Program-made: the position numbers and the translations under genes
Assembly (NCBI GenBank): GCA_964511495.1
Contig: CAZEFT010000032.1
Coordinates: 1 to 18,565, forward strand
Source: Litorimonas sp964511495
GTDB taxonomy: Bacteria; Pseudomonadota; Alphaproteobacteria; Caulobacterales; Maricaulaceae
Length of the DNA stretch: 18,565 nucleotides
Direction of reading: 5' to 3'
In this document: positions 1 through 6,787 of the stretch, piece by piece
Layout: each line of letters starts with the position of its first letter
Numbering within the stretch: the first letter of the stretch is position 1
Notes under the pieces: generated by a model
What the model saw: the letters and a program-made list of their open reading frames with translations, nothing else
The model's database searches: none
Told to the model about the DNA's origin: nothing

Positions 1-2
1 AA

Positions 3-182
3 GCGTCTGTCCGTAAATATGAGAACAAAGTTTACATGTTGCCGAAGCATTTGGATGAAAAAGTTGCGCGTTTGCACCTCGAAAAAATCGGTGTGAAGTT
101 GACTGAAATGAGCCAGGAGCAAGCTGAATACATCGGCGTTAATGCAGATGGCCCTTATAAGCCTGAACATTACCGCTACTAA
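3..182 (+). CDS. ahcY: Adenosylhomocysteinase, C-terminal end (partial)
   Basis: Only the last 59 codons are in the window; the gene enters from the left edge. Adenosylhomocysteinase hydrolyses S-adenosylhomocysteine to adenosine and homocysteine in the cytosol, the step after SAM-dependent methyl transfer. What is visible is the highly conserved tail of the family: a VYMLPKHLDEKVARLHL stretch followed by a tail ending in GPYKPEHYRY, which is the universal C-terminus that reaches into the neighbouring subunit's NAD site. The reading frame was read by hand from base 3 to the TAA at 180-182. It is followed by an intrinsic terminator and then metK, so the two SAM-cycle genes are adjacent but apparently separately transcribed. 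Identification is very secure despite the short fragment. Confidence 0.93.
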   Translation, partial: ASVRKYENKVYMLPKHLDEKVARLHLEKIGVKLTEMSQEQAEYIGVNADGPYKPEHYRY

Positions 183-206
183 TTTCTTCGGAAACTTATG
201 AATTTG

Positions 207-233
207 AACAGGGCGGTGGTCGCCCTGTTTTTT
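207..233 (+). terminator. Intrinsic terminator after ahcY
   Basis: A 9-bp GC-rich stem (AACAGGGCG at 207-215 with CGCCCTGTT at 221-229) closes a 5-nt loop and runs directly into a T tract at 228-233. It lies 25 nt after the ahcY stop, so it should end the ahcY transcript before metK. Confidence 0.88.
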
Positions 234-252
234 AACTATGAGACCTGAACAT

Positions 253-282
253 TGTGTCTCAAAACCAAGCCTCTGACATAAT
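253..282 (+). promoter_or_regulatory. Candidate metK promoter
   Basis: After the ahcY terminator, metK needs its own promoter. TTGTGT at 253-258 and CATAAT at 277-282 are separated by 18 nt and would give a leader of about 35 nt ending in the AAGGAG ribosome binding site at 309-314. The -35 match is weak. The upstream arm overlaps a small inverted repeat, TGAGAC (239-244) with GTCTCA (256-261). Confidence 0.35.
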
Positions 283-322
283 AATAAAAAGCGAAGAGCC
301 TTAAACTCAAGGAGAGCCCCTC

Positions 323-1516
323 ATGGGACGCCAAACTTACTATTTTACCTCTGAATCCGTTTCCGAGGGTCACCCTGATAAAGTTTCTGATCGTATTTCT
401 GACGAAATTGTTGATCTTTTTTTCCGTAAATCTGTCGCTGCCGGCATGTCTCCATGGGACGTGCGTGTCGCTGCTGAAACACTGACGACAACTAACAAAG
501 TCGTCATTGCCGGTGAAACACGCGGTAAAGATGTTTCAAAAGAAGAAATCGAAGCTGTTGCTCGCGCCGCCATTAAAGATATCGGCTATGAGCAAGAAGG
601 TTTCCATCACGCTAATGCCGATGTCGACGTTCTGCTTCACGCACAATCCACTGATATTGCTGCCGGTGTTGACGAAGGTACAGGCACGCATAAAGAAGAG
701 GGTGCCGGAGACCAAGGCATTATGTTCGGTTATGCGAGCAACGAAGTCGCAGGCGCGCTTATGCCGGCTCCGATTTATTATTCTCACAAAATTCTTGAGC
801 GTTTGGCTGAAGTCCGTCACTCCGGTGAAGCTAAAGGTCTTGAGCCTGATGCGAAATCACAGGTTTCTGTCCGTTATGAAAACGGTAAACCTGTCGGAGC
901 TTCTGCAATCGTCTTATCAACACAACACACTGAAGGTCTGTCACCTTCTGACATCGCTGACATCGTGAAGCCTTATATTCATGAAGTTATTCCTGAAGGA
1001 TGGATCACTGACGAAACTGTTTGGCATATTAATCCAACCGGCAATTTCGTAATTGGCGGTCCAGATGGGGATGCCGGTCTAACAGGCCGTAAAATTATCG
1101 TTGATACATATGGCGGCATGGCTCCACATGGTGGCGGCGCATTCTCCGGTAAAGATCCAACAAAGGTTGATCGTTCTGCCGCATATGCTTCACGCTATCT
1201 TGCGAAAAACGTTGTGGCCTCCGGCTTGGTTGATTGGGCCAATATTCAACTGTCTTATGCGATTGGTGTTGCTGAGCCAACGTCTGTTTATGTTGAACTC
1301 GACGGGAAACACGCAGCTTTGGCTGAGCGTTTAGAGCAAATCTTGCCTAAACTCATGAGCCTTACTCCGCGTGGTATTCGTTCGCATTTGAACCTGAACC
1401 AGCCGATTTATGCGCGTACTGCGGCCTATGGTCATTTTGGCCGTACGCCTGATTCCAATGGTGGTTTCTCTTGGGAGAAAACTGATTTGGTTGATAAGAT
1501 TAAAGCCGCGCTTTAA
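323..1516 (+). CDS. metK: S-adenosylmethionine synthetase
   Basis: MetK makes S-adenosylmethionine from ATP and methionine in the cytosol, feeding methylation and, through ahcY next door, the methionine recycling loop. The 397-residue length is normal for a family of about 385-400. Visible motifs in order are the N-terminal ATP/metal loop GHPDK (residues 16-20), the signature hexapeptide region GAGDQGIMFGYA (127-138), GPDGDAGLTGRK (246-257), and the glycine-rich phosphate-binding segment GGGAFSGKDPTKVDRS (270-285). No conserved block is missing. The ATG at 323 has AAGGAG at 309-314, 8 nt upstream, and the N-terminus MGRQTYYFTSESVSEGHPDK fits alphaproteobacterial MetK. A strong terminator follows 23 nt after the stop, so it looks monocistronic. 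A riboswitch upstream was considered, but no known SAM-binding consensus could be fitted. Confidence 0.98.
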   Translation: MGRQTYYFTSESVSEGHPDKVSDRISDEIVDLFFRKSVAAGMSPWDVRVAAETLTTTNKVVIAGETRGKDVSKEEIEAVARAAIKDIGYEQEGFHHANADVDVLLHAQSTDIAAGVDEGTGTHKEEGAGDQGIMFGYASNEVAGALMPAPIYYSHKILERLAEVRHSGEAKGLEPDAKSQVSVRYENGKPVGASAIVLSTQHTEGLSPSDIADIVKPYIHEVIPEGWITDETVWHINPTGNFVIGGPDGDAGLTGRKIIVDTYGGMAPHGGGAFSGKDPTKVDRSAAYASRYLAKNVVASGLVDWANIQLSYAIGVAEPTSVYVELDGKHAALAERLEQILPKLMSLTPRGIRSHLNLNQPIYARTAAYGHFGRTPDSNGGFSWEKTDLVDKIKAAL

Positions 1517-1539
1517 TCTTATCTGACCCCTAAATTTAT

Positions 1540-1572
1540 GGCCTCGGAAACTTTGTTTTCGGGGCCTTTTTT
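1540..1572 (+). terminator. Intrinsic terminator after metK
   Basis: An 11-bp stem (GGCCTCGGAAA at 1540-1550 with TTTTCGGGGCC at 1556-1566, including two G-T pairs) has a 5-nt loop and is followed by six T residues at 1567-1572. It separates metK from rimM. Confidence 0.9.
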
Positions 1573-1586
1573 ATGTCATCACCGCA

Positions 1587-1616
1587 TTCCCTTACTTTGC
1601 TTTTTCAGTTTATAGA
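1587..1616 (+). promoter_or_regulatory. Candidate rimM promoter, possibly leaderless
   Basis: TATAGA at 1611-1616 ends 6 nt before the rimM ATG at 1623, and TTCCCT at 1587-1592 is a poor -35 element 18 nt upstream of it. If this -10 is used, transcription would begin on or next to the A of the start codon, which fits the absence of a Shine-Dalgarno sequence before rimM. Confidence 0.4.
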
Positions 1617-1622
1617 ACGTTT

Positions 1623-2177
1623 ATGAACCAAACACCCAAAGACACACTCATATGCGTCGCCGCCATTTCAGGGGCGTTTGGGGTTAAAGGGGAGGTGAAA
1701 GTTAAATCTTTCACAGAGACATCAGAAGGCTGCGTATCCTATGGACCCTTGATGGATGAAAAAGGACAGATCGTCATAACGCCTGTTTCTTATCGTGTGA
1801 TGAAAGACTTTGTTGCTGTCAGTGCGGAAGAGGTGAAAACGCGGGAAGAGGCTGAGGCTCTGAAATCCACCAAGCTCTATGTGCTGCGATCCAGACTTCC
1901 GGAAACGGAGGAAGATGATTTTTATTATTCGGATTTGGTCGGTCTGGATGTGAAATCAAATGACGGAAAACGGGTGGGCACAGTTGTCGGCATTCACGAA
2001 TTTGGGGCCGGAGACATGCTCGAAATCAAACCTGTCCCCGATAAGAAAACGAAAAAACAATCGGCAAGTTTTTTCCATCCCTTTACCAAGGCTGCCACGC
2101 CAAAGGTGGATATAAAACAGAGGCGCCTGATTATAATTCCGCAAATATCAGAGGAAGACCCGCCTAAAACGCCCTAA
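1623..2177 (+). CDS. rimM: Ribosome maturation factor RimM
   Basis: RimM binds ribosomal protein S19 and helps mature the 3' (head) domain of the 30S subunit. The 184-residue protein shows the two expected parts: an N-terminal RimM beta-barrel with the conserved GAFGVKGEVKVKSF block (17-30), and a C-terminal PRC barrel from about residue 98 with DDFYYSDLVGL and VGIHEFGAGDMLEI. The tail is normal in length, with an acidic, proline-rich end. There is no clear ribosome binding site; a TATAGA box 6 nt upstream suggests a leaderless or very short-leader message. RimM is usually encoded between rpsP and trmD. Here its neighbours are metK upstream and ptsP downstream, so it has been separated from the ribosomal operon. 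Identification is firm. Confidence 0.95.
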   Translation: MNQTPKDTLICVAAISGAFGVKGEVKVKSFTETSEGCVSYGPLMDEKGQIVITPVSYRVMKDFVAVSAEEVKTREEAEALKSTKLYVLRSRLPETEEDDFYYSDLVGLDVKSNDGKRVGTVVGIHEFGAGDMLEIKPVPDKKTKKQSASFFHPFTKAATPKVDIKQRRLIIIPQISEEDPPKTP

Positions 2178-2187
2178 AATCTATGGG

Positions 2188-2272
2188 TAAGGCGATAAAA
2201 TTTGTCATTTTTCGCGAATAAGGCGATTTTTACCATTTCCTAACGAGCAATTCGCGCGAACTTTGCTATATA
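2188..2272 (+). promoter_or_regulatory. Structured ptsP promoter region
   Basis: The 101-nt gap before ptsP holds a perfect 9-bp direct repeat TAAGGCGAT (2188-2196 and 2219-2227) and two perfect palindromes, TTCGCGAA (2211-2218) and TTCGCGCGAA (2251-2260), with centres 41 bp apart. It also holds a near match to a CtrA box (TTTA, CCATTTC, CTAAC at 2229-2244; consensus TTAA-N7-TTAA) and a TATATA -10 candidate at 2267-2272. The -10 lies 6 nt before the GTG start. The site functions are inferred from layout only. Confidence 0.4.
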
Positions 2273-2278
2273 GTCAGT

Positions 2279-4564
2279 GTGAGCCATGAACCGAACATAA
2301 AGACCACACCGCCCAAATTGATGCGGGCTATTCGCGCGGCCATGGCAGGGTCGGAATCCGTTCAAACCCGTTTGGATGAATTCGTCTCAGCCATTGCCAA
2401 GGCCATGCAGGTAGATGTGTCCTCCATTTACTTGCAAAGAGCCGGGCGAGATATGGAGCTTTCCGCCACGGAAGGTCTGAAAAAATCAGCCGTCCACAAA
2501 ACTCGCTTAAAACCTAGTGAGGGTCTGGTCGGCCATGTCGCTTTGACAGCGCGTCCATTGAATTTGGCGGATGCCCCTAGCCACCCGCTCTTCTCTTATC
2601 GTCCAGAAACTGGCGAAGACCCTTACCATTCCTTTTTGGCGGTTCCGATTTTGCGCGGGGGCCGCGTTTTGGGTGTCTTGGTCGTGCAATCCATTGAGTC
2701 TCGGAGCTTTAATGAAGAGGAAGTCGAAGATCTCCTGACCGTTGCGATGGTGATTGGTGAGATTATCGTGGACGACGAACGTGTCGGCGGTAAGGACGCG
2801 GCCCTTAAAGGGATTACCTTGGCTGCGGTTAAGCCCGAGACCATTATGGGAAAAGCTTTTGCCGACGGCTTAGCGCGCGGTCATGCCTATTTACATTTAC
2901 CCGCAATTGCGCCTGCCAATTTGTTGGCTGATAATATTGCGGCAGAAGAGGCGCGTCTCGAAGACGGTATTCGCGAATTACGGGCCTCGGTTGATGCTAT
3001 GGTATCGGGCGAGGCTGCAGGCCTATCCCGAGCGTCCAAGGAAATCTATGAAACTTACCGCATGTTTGCCTATGACCGGAAATGGGTCGGGCGATTGCGG
3101 GAGGCGGTGCATTCAGGGCTAACAGCCGAAGCGGCTGTTGAGCGGGTTAGGAATGAACATCGTGCGCGTTTAATGAAAGCGCGGGACTCTTATTTGCGTG
3201 CGCGTTTGCATGATCTGGAAGACCTCGCCAACAGGCTGTTACGTGCATTATCCGGTGAAGCCTTAATGCCCGGAAATAAAGATATTTCCGATGACGCGAT
3301 TATTTTTGCGCGTGAAATTGGTCCGGCAGAGTTACTTGATTATGACCGGACGAAATTAAAAGCCATTGTTTTAGAGGACGGCTCTGCAAGCTCTCATACC
3401 TCTATCATTTGTCGGGCTTTAGGTATCCCGCTTGTCGGGCGCGCAGAAGGTGTGCTCGACTTGATCGAAACAGGTGACGAAGTTTTGGTGGATGGTGAAA
3501 CGGGGACAGTACATATTCGCCCCGTCGACACAATGGTGGCCGGATTTACCATGCGCCAGAATGTGCGTGGTGAAATGGCAAAAGCCTATGATGCGCAACG
3601 CTTAAAACCTGCCAGAACCAAAGATGGGCGACATATTTCCTTACAATTAAATGCGGGTCTGCTGGTCGATTTACCACAAATGGATTTATCAGGTGCAGAA
3701 GGAATTGGCCTGTTCCGGACCGAGTTTCAATTCATGGTCAGTGATTTCATGCCCAAGCTGAAAGAGCAGACCACACTCTATCGACAAGCGATTGAGGCTG
3801 CGCGCGACCGTCCTGTCACCTTCCGCACGCTGGATTTAGGCTCTGACAAAATCCTACCCTATATGGATCCTGTTTTGGAAGAGAACCCGGCCATGGGGTG
3901 GCGGTCTATTCGTATTGCTTTGGATCGACCCGGCCTGATGCGCTATCAACTCCGTGCTTTGGTGATGGCCGGAGCGGGCAAACATTTGCGCGTGATGTTC
4001 CCCATGGTCACCACTGTCGAAGAAATGATCGGGGCCAAAGCCCTGTTCAATAAAGAGGTAGAGCGCGCGAGCAGGCTCGGTCTGGAATTACCGCAAAAAA
4101 TCGAAGTCGGCGTGATGTTAGAAACGCCGTCTTTGGCTTGGCAAGTCTTATCTGTTTGCGATCATGTGGACTTCGTGAGTGTCGGAGCGAATGACCTCAT
4201 GCAATTTTTCTTTGCTGCCGATCGGGATAATCCGCGCGTGTCCGACCGTTATGATCCATTGCACCCTGCGGCACTCTCTATTTTGAAGTTTATCGCTCAA
4301 GGGTGCCGCGCCAGTGATACGCCCGTCAGTGTCTGTGGTGAGATTGCGGGACGTCCTTTGGAAGCCTGTTGTCTGGTGGCGCTCGGTTTTGATACGCTTT
4401 CTATGCCTGTCACGGGTATCGGCCCCGTAAAATCTGCTCTCTTGGCTCTGGATGCTGAAAAGCTTCGTGCGGTGATAGAGCCTAATATCAATGTCACGAG
4501 CCGCATGTCATCTTTGCGCGAATTGGTACGGAACTTTTGCGAGGAAGAGGGCGTTCCTATTTAG
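2279..4564 (+). CDS. ptsP: Phosphoenolpyruvate-protein phosphotransferase PtsP (EI-Ntr)
   Basis: PtsP takes phosphate from phosphoenolpyruvate and passes it to NPr, at the head of the nitrogen phosphotransferase relay that regulates nitrogen, carbon and potassium responses. Of 761 residues, about 20-165 are a GAF sensor domain, about 185-340 the enzyme I N-terminal helical domain, 360-415 the phosphohistidine domain with DGSASSHTSIICRALGIP (active His373), and 440-745 the PEP-binding TIM barrel. The barrel shows GIGLFRTEFQFM (476-487), NPAMGWRSIR, VSVGANDLMQFFFAADRDNP and the catalytic Cys686 in VSVCGEIAGRP. All catalytic residues are present. The GTG at 2279 has no ribosome binding site but lies 6 nt after TATATA, suggesting leaderless translation; the ATG at 2321 is a possible alternative. 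NPr and PtsN genes are not in the window, and no terminator was seen after it. Confidence 0.95.
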   Translation: MSHEPNIKTTPPKLMRAIRAAMAGSESVQTRLDEFVSAIAKAMQVDVSSIYLQRAGRDMELSATEGLKKSAVHKTRLKPSEGLVGHVALTARPLNLADAPSHPLFSYRPETGEDPYHSFLAVPILRGGRVLGVLVVQSIESRSFNEEEVEDLLTVAMVIGEIIVDDERVGGKDAALKGITLAAVKPETIMGKAFADGLARGHAYLHLPAIAPANLLADNIAAEEARLEDGIRELRASVDAMVSGEAAGLSRASKEIYETYRMFAYDRKWVGRLREAVHSGLTAEAAVERVRNEHRARLMKARDSYLRARLHDLEDLANRLLRALSGEALMPGNKDISDDAIIFAREIGPAELLDYDRTKLKAIVLEDGSASSHTSIICRALGIPLVGRAEGVLDLIETGDEVLVDGETGTVHIRPVDTMVAGFTMRQNVRGEMAKAYDAQRLKPARTKDGRHISLQLNAGLLVDLPQMDLSGAEGIGLFRTEFQFMVSDFMPKLKEQTTLYRQAIEAARDRPVTFRTLDLGSDKILPYMDPVLEENPAMGWRSIRIALDRPGLMRYQLRALVMAGAGKHLRVMFPMVTTVEEMIGAKALFNKEVERASRLGLELPQKIEVGVMLETPSLAWQVLSVCDHVDFVSVGANDLMQFFFAADRDNPRVSDRYDPLHPAALSILKFIAQGCRASDTPVSVCGEIAGRPLEACCLVALGFDTLSMPVTGIGPVKSALLALDAEKLRAVIEPNINVTSRMSSLRELVRNFCEEEGVPI

Positions 4565-4628
4565 TGCTTCTACTGAAAGCGCCAAAACTTAGGTCTGGCT
4601 TAGCCACAATATACCAGGATTTTATGTC

Positions 4629-5129
4629 ATGAAACATTTCGTATTTGCATCATTTTGTAGCTTGGCCTTTTTGGCGGCCTGTTCTGATGGCCCCGCGGAA
4701 AAAGTCTCTGATACAGAAAGTTTACAGGGCTCTACACCCACTGAAACGTTAGAGGCTTCTGAGGTAGAAATGAACGGAAAGATCACGATTTCATCTCTGC
4801 CGAAAGTCTTCGAACCGAATGCCTGTATTCTTCCGATCACGGTTACGAATGGCACGGAGACGGACGCCACTGTATCCATGATGCAGTTCAAAGTAAGCGG
4901 TCCGGGTGATCCGGATAGCGGCAATATGTTTGGTCAAACTGTCGCTTCCGGCGGAACTGTCACCGCCACATTAATTTTCCCGACCCGTCAATGTGATGAG
5001 CTTTTGGAAATTTCAGCCCCCAACATAACTTGTAAAACGGCGCAGGGAACGTGCGAAGAGGCTGTGGTTCTGAAATCCCGAGAAGGCCTCGTTTTGAAAC
5101 GAGCCGAACTTCAACCTGAAGGCAATTAA
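4629..5129 (+). CDS. Four-cysteine lipoprotein of unknown function
   Basis: I do not recognise the family. The 166-residue protein has a lipoprotein signal peptide: a basic start, a hydrophobic stretch and a LAAC lipobox with Cys18. The next residues are Ser-Asp; no inner-membrane retention aspartate is at +2, so export to the outer membrane is possible. A polar, acidic linker (20-48) leads into a region with alternating beta-type segments (ITISSLP, ACILPITVTNGTETDATVSMMQFKVSG, GTVTATLIFP), suggesting a small Ig-like or beta-sandwich fold. Four cysteines remain after processing (66, 122, 135, 142), enough for two disulfides in the periplasm. AGGA at 4616-4619 and TATACC at 4610-4615 precede the start. 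It converges with the GNAT gene and overlaps its 3' end by 4 bp. Confidence 0.75.
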   Translation: MKHFVFASFCSLAFLAACSDGPAEKVSDTESLQGSTPTETLEASEVEMNGKITISSLPKVFEPNACILPITVTNGTETDATVSMMQFKVSGPGDPDSGNMFGQTVASGGTVTATLIFPTRQCDELLEISAPNITCKTAQGTCEEAVVLKSREGLVLKRAELQPEGN

Positions 5130-5656
5130 AGGGTTTTTCGCATCAAGATTATAGGGACGGAAATGCCGTCTTCATCCGCTTGGCTGAGGTCTTCAATCAC
5201 TTGATAACCGCATTTTTCGTAAAGAAATATACCGGAGGCAGTCGAGCCTAATTCCATTGTCGTGAAGCCTTCACCTTTGGCAGCGGCTTCCCCCAATTCT
5301 ATCATAAACCGCCCAATGCCTTTGCGGGTATGATCTGGGTGAGTGTACATGGCGCGAATTTTGGCCGCATCAACTTGCGGGACAGCGAGGCTATCATCCC
5401 GCCCTTGCGTGTGACTGCCTCCATAAAGTGTTTTGCGTCTGGACCAACCGCCGCAGCCCACCAAAACCTCCCCCTCAAATATCAAAAAATAGGTGCCGTC
5501 TTCAACCAATTGCGTATCAAGCCCCATAGACGCATTGGATTTGGCGACTTGTTCAGGCGACAAGACATCCGGTAATAACGCCGCCATGGATAGAGCCATA
5601 AGCTGTTCGATATCGGATGTGTCGTCCAAACTGGCTATGCGGTGAGTAAATGACAT
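5126..5656 (-). CDS. GNAT-family N-acetyltransferase
   Basis: A 176-residue single-domain acetyltransferase of the GNAT fold, which moves an acetyl group from acetyl-CoA to an amine; the substrate cannot be read from sequence. Motif A is clear: IRAMYTHPDHTRKGIGRFMI (100-119), with the pyrophosphate-binding loop RKGIGR at 111-116. Motif B-like LYEKCGYQVIED (145-156) follows. A central beta strand, YFLIFEGEVLVGCGGW, lies before it. The gene starts 9 nt after the nudC stop on the same strand, so the two are probably cotranscribed; a TAAGG element precedes the ATG. The 3' end overlaps the convergent lipoprotein gene by 4 bp. Family assignment is secure, specific function unknown. Confidence 0.85.
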   Translation of the reverse strand: MSFTHRIASLDDTSDIEQLMALSMAALLPDVLSPEQVAKSNASMGLDTQLVEDGTYFLIFEGEVLVGCGGWSRRKTLYGGSHTQGRDDSLAVPQVDAAKIRAMYTHPDHTRKGIGRFMIELGEAAAKGEGFTTMELGSTASGIFLYEKCGYQVIEDLSQADEDGISVPIILMRKTL

Positions 5657-5665
5657 GGCCTTATA

Positions 5666-6571
5666 TTAAGGGTTTTCCAGCCAATATTTCAATAATTGAT
5701 GGGCGATGGTGATGCGTGGCGGGCGCTTAAATGCTTCACCTGTTTTATCGAAAACTGCAGCGACTTCGGCGCGGCTAAACCAACGGGCGTCTTCTAATTC
5801 ATCAGGATTGACGACAATGTTGTCATTCTCGGCTTCACAGATCACGCCAATCATTAATTGACTCGGGAAGGGCCAAGGCTGGCAGGCAATATAGCGGTGG
5901 TTCTTGGTGCGGATAGCGGCTTCCTCGAAAACTTCACGGCGTGTGGCCTCTTCCATCGTCTCACCGGGGGAGATGAAGCCTGCCAGCGCTGACATAAACC
6001 CTTCAGGCCAGCCAGGGCCGCGCCCGAGAAGAACCTTATCATCTTTGACAACCAACATAATGACGACCGGATTAACGCGCGGGAAATGCTCGGCTTGGCA
6101 GCTTGGTCTTGTGCAGACCCGCTTATGCCCGGCATCGGCTGGATTGGAGGGAGCCCCGCATTTCGCGCAATAAATATGCTCTCTATGCCAATCAAATACG
6201 GATTTGGCCCGACCGACCAAAGCCAGGTCTTCGACGCTTAAACGCCCACCAATTTCGCGCAAATTATTAAAGTCAGTTTCAAGCGTAACCGCATCATCTT
6301 GTGCCAGATTAGCGGCGAAGACGGGGCGTTTCCCGTCTAGTCCCAAAAATATTACATGCGGGTCAATGAGGTTCTGACCAATGAGTTCAGAGGGGTGAAT
6401 TCGAATAAGTTTATTGTCGGACCCAACCGCAGGGTTCCCTTTAAAAAATAGAATGGCTCGTGCTGCAGGCAAAGCCATATATTTCTGTAATTCTTCGGGT
6501 GAACGTTTCGTTTCACAGAAATCTAAAGGGCTGCCCGCAAATGGCATAATGTCGGTATAAGTCATAACCAT
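5666..6571 (-). CDS. nudC: NAD(+) diphosphatase / NADH pyrophosphatase NudC
   Basis: NudC is a Nudix hydrolase that splits NAD(H) into NMN(H) and AMP and, in E. coli, removes NAD caps from RNA. The 301-residue protein is of a usual length for the zinc-containing family. It has an N-terminal NUDIX-like domain (about 20-125), a zinc ribbon with Cys135, Cys138, Cys153 and Cys158, the HFPRVNPVVIML strand, then the Nudix box starting GFISPGE at 198 and ending REVFEEAAI at 220 (catalytic glutamates kept; the usual glycine near its end is Ala). The NudC-specific QPWPFP motif is at 231-236. The start could be Met1 (6571) or Met3 (6565). It leads a short minus-strand unit with the GNAT gene and is divergent from ffs, an arrangement seen in other alphaproteobacteria to my knowledge. 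Confidence 0.93.
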   Translation of the reverse strand: MVMTYTDIMPFAGSPLDFCETKRSPEELQKYMALPAARAILFFKGNPAVGSDNKLIRIHPSELIGQNLIDPHVIFLGLDGKRPVFAANLAQDDAVTLETDFNNLREIGGRLSVEDLALVGRAKSVFDWHREHIYCAKCGAPSNPADAGHKRVCTRPSCQAEHFPRVNPVVIMLVVKDDKVLLGRGPGWPEGFMSALAGFISPGETMEEATRREVFEEAAIRTKNHRYIACQPWPFPSQLMIGVICEAENDNIVVNPDELEDARWFSRAEVAAVFDKTGEAFKRPPRITIAHQLLKYWLENP

Positions 6572-6643
6572 GTCTTACCCGATGTCGTGAGCAGAGCAAT
6601 TCTTGAAATCGTTTATGCGAGAAAGAAAATCTGCGCTGACATC

Positions 6644-6672
6644 TTGCGTCCGCTTGCGCTTGCCGCCATATA
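6644..6672 (+). promoter_or_regulatory. Promoter of the SRP RNA gene
   Basis: TTGCGT (6644-6649) and CATATA (6667-6672) are separated by exactly 17 nt. The predicted start about 7 nt further on falls at 6679, which is the first base of the terminal helix of the SRP RNA. The agreement between promoter and RNA 5' end supports both calls. Confidence 0.65.
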
Positions 6673-6678
6673 GGCGTC

Positions 6679-6778
6679 GGAAGGTTGGCTTTGGACGGGA
6701 ATCCGCGCCAACCCGGTCAGGTCGGGAACGAAGCAGCCGTAACGAGGTTTTTTCGGGTCAGGGTTCAGCCTTCCACTT
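6679..6778 (+). ncRNA. ffs: Bacterial small signal recognition particle RNA (4.5S-type)
   Basis: This RNA binds Ffh and, with FtsY, targets nascent membrane proteins. The diagnostic helix 8 apical sequence is present: GGTCAGGTC (6715-6723), a GGAA tetraloop (6725-6728) and GAAGCAGCC (6730-6738). It differs from the common form in the pair closing the tetraloop: G6724-C6729 instead of C-G. The ends pair as a terminal helix, GGAAGG (6679-6684) with CCTTCC (6769-6774), continuing through TTGG with CAGT-type wobble pairs, and a short T run (6777-6780) follows. The length of about 100 nt is standard for a proteobacterial small SRP RNA. The promoter above and the dnaX-ybaB-recR neighbourhood downstream match the usual location of ffs. 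The exact 3' end is uncertain by several bases. Confidence 0.92.
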
Positions 6779-6787
6779 TTCTCCCCA

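Noticed and set aside
507..968. A 153-codon frame within metK and similar frames in other genes
   Set aside because: Shadow frames over genes whose conserved motifs identify the true frame.
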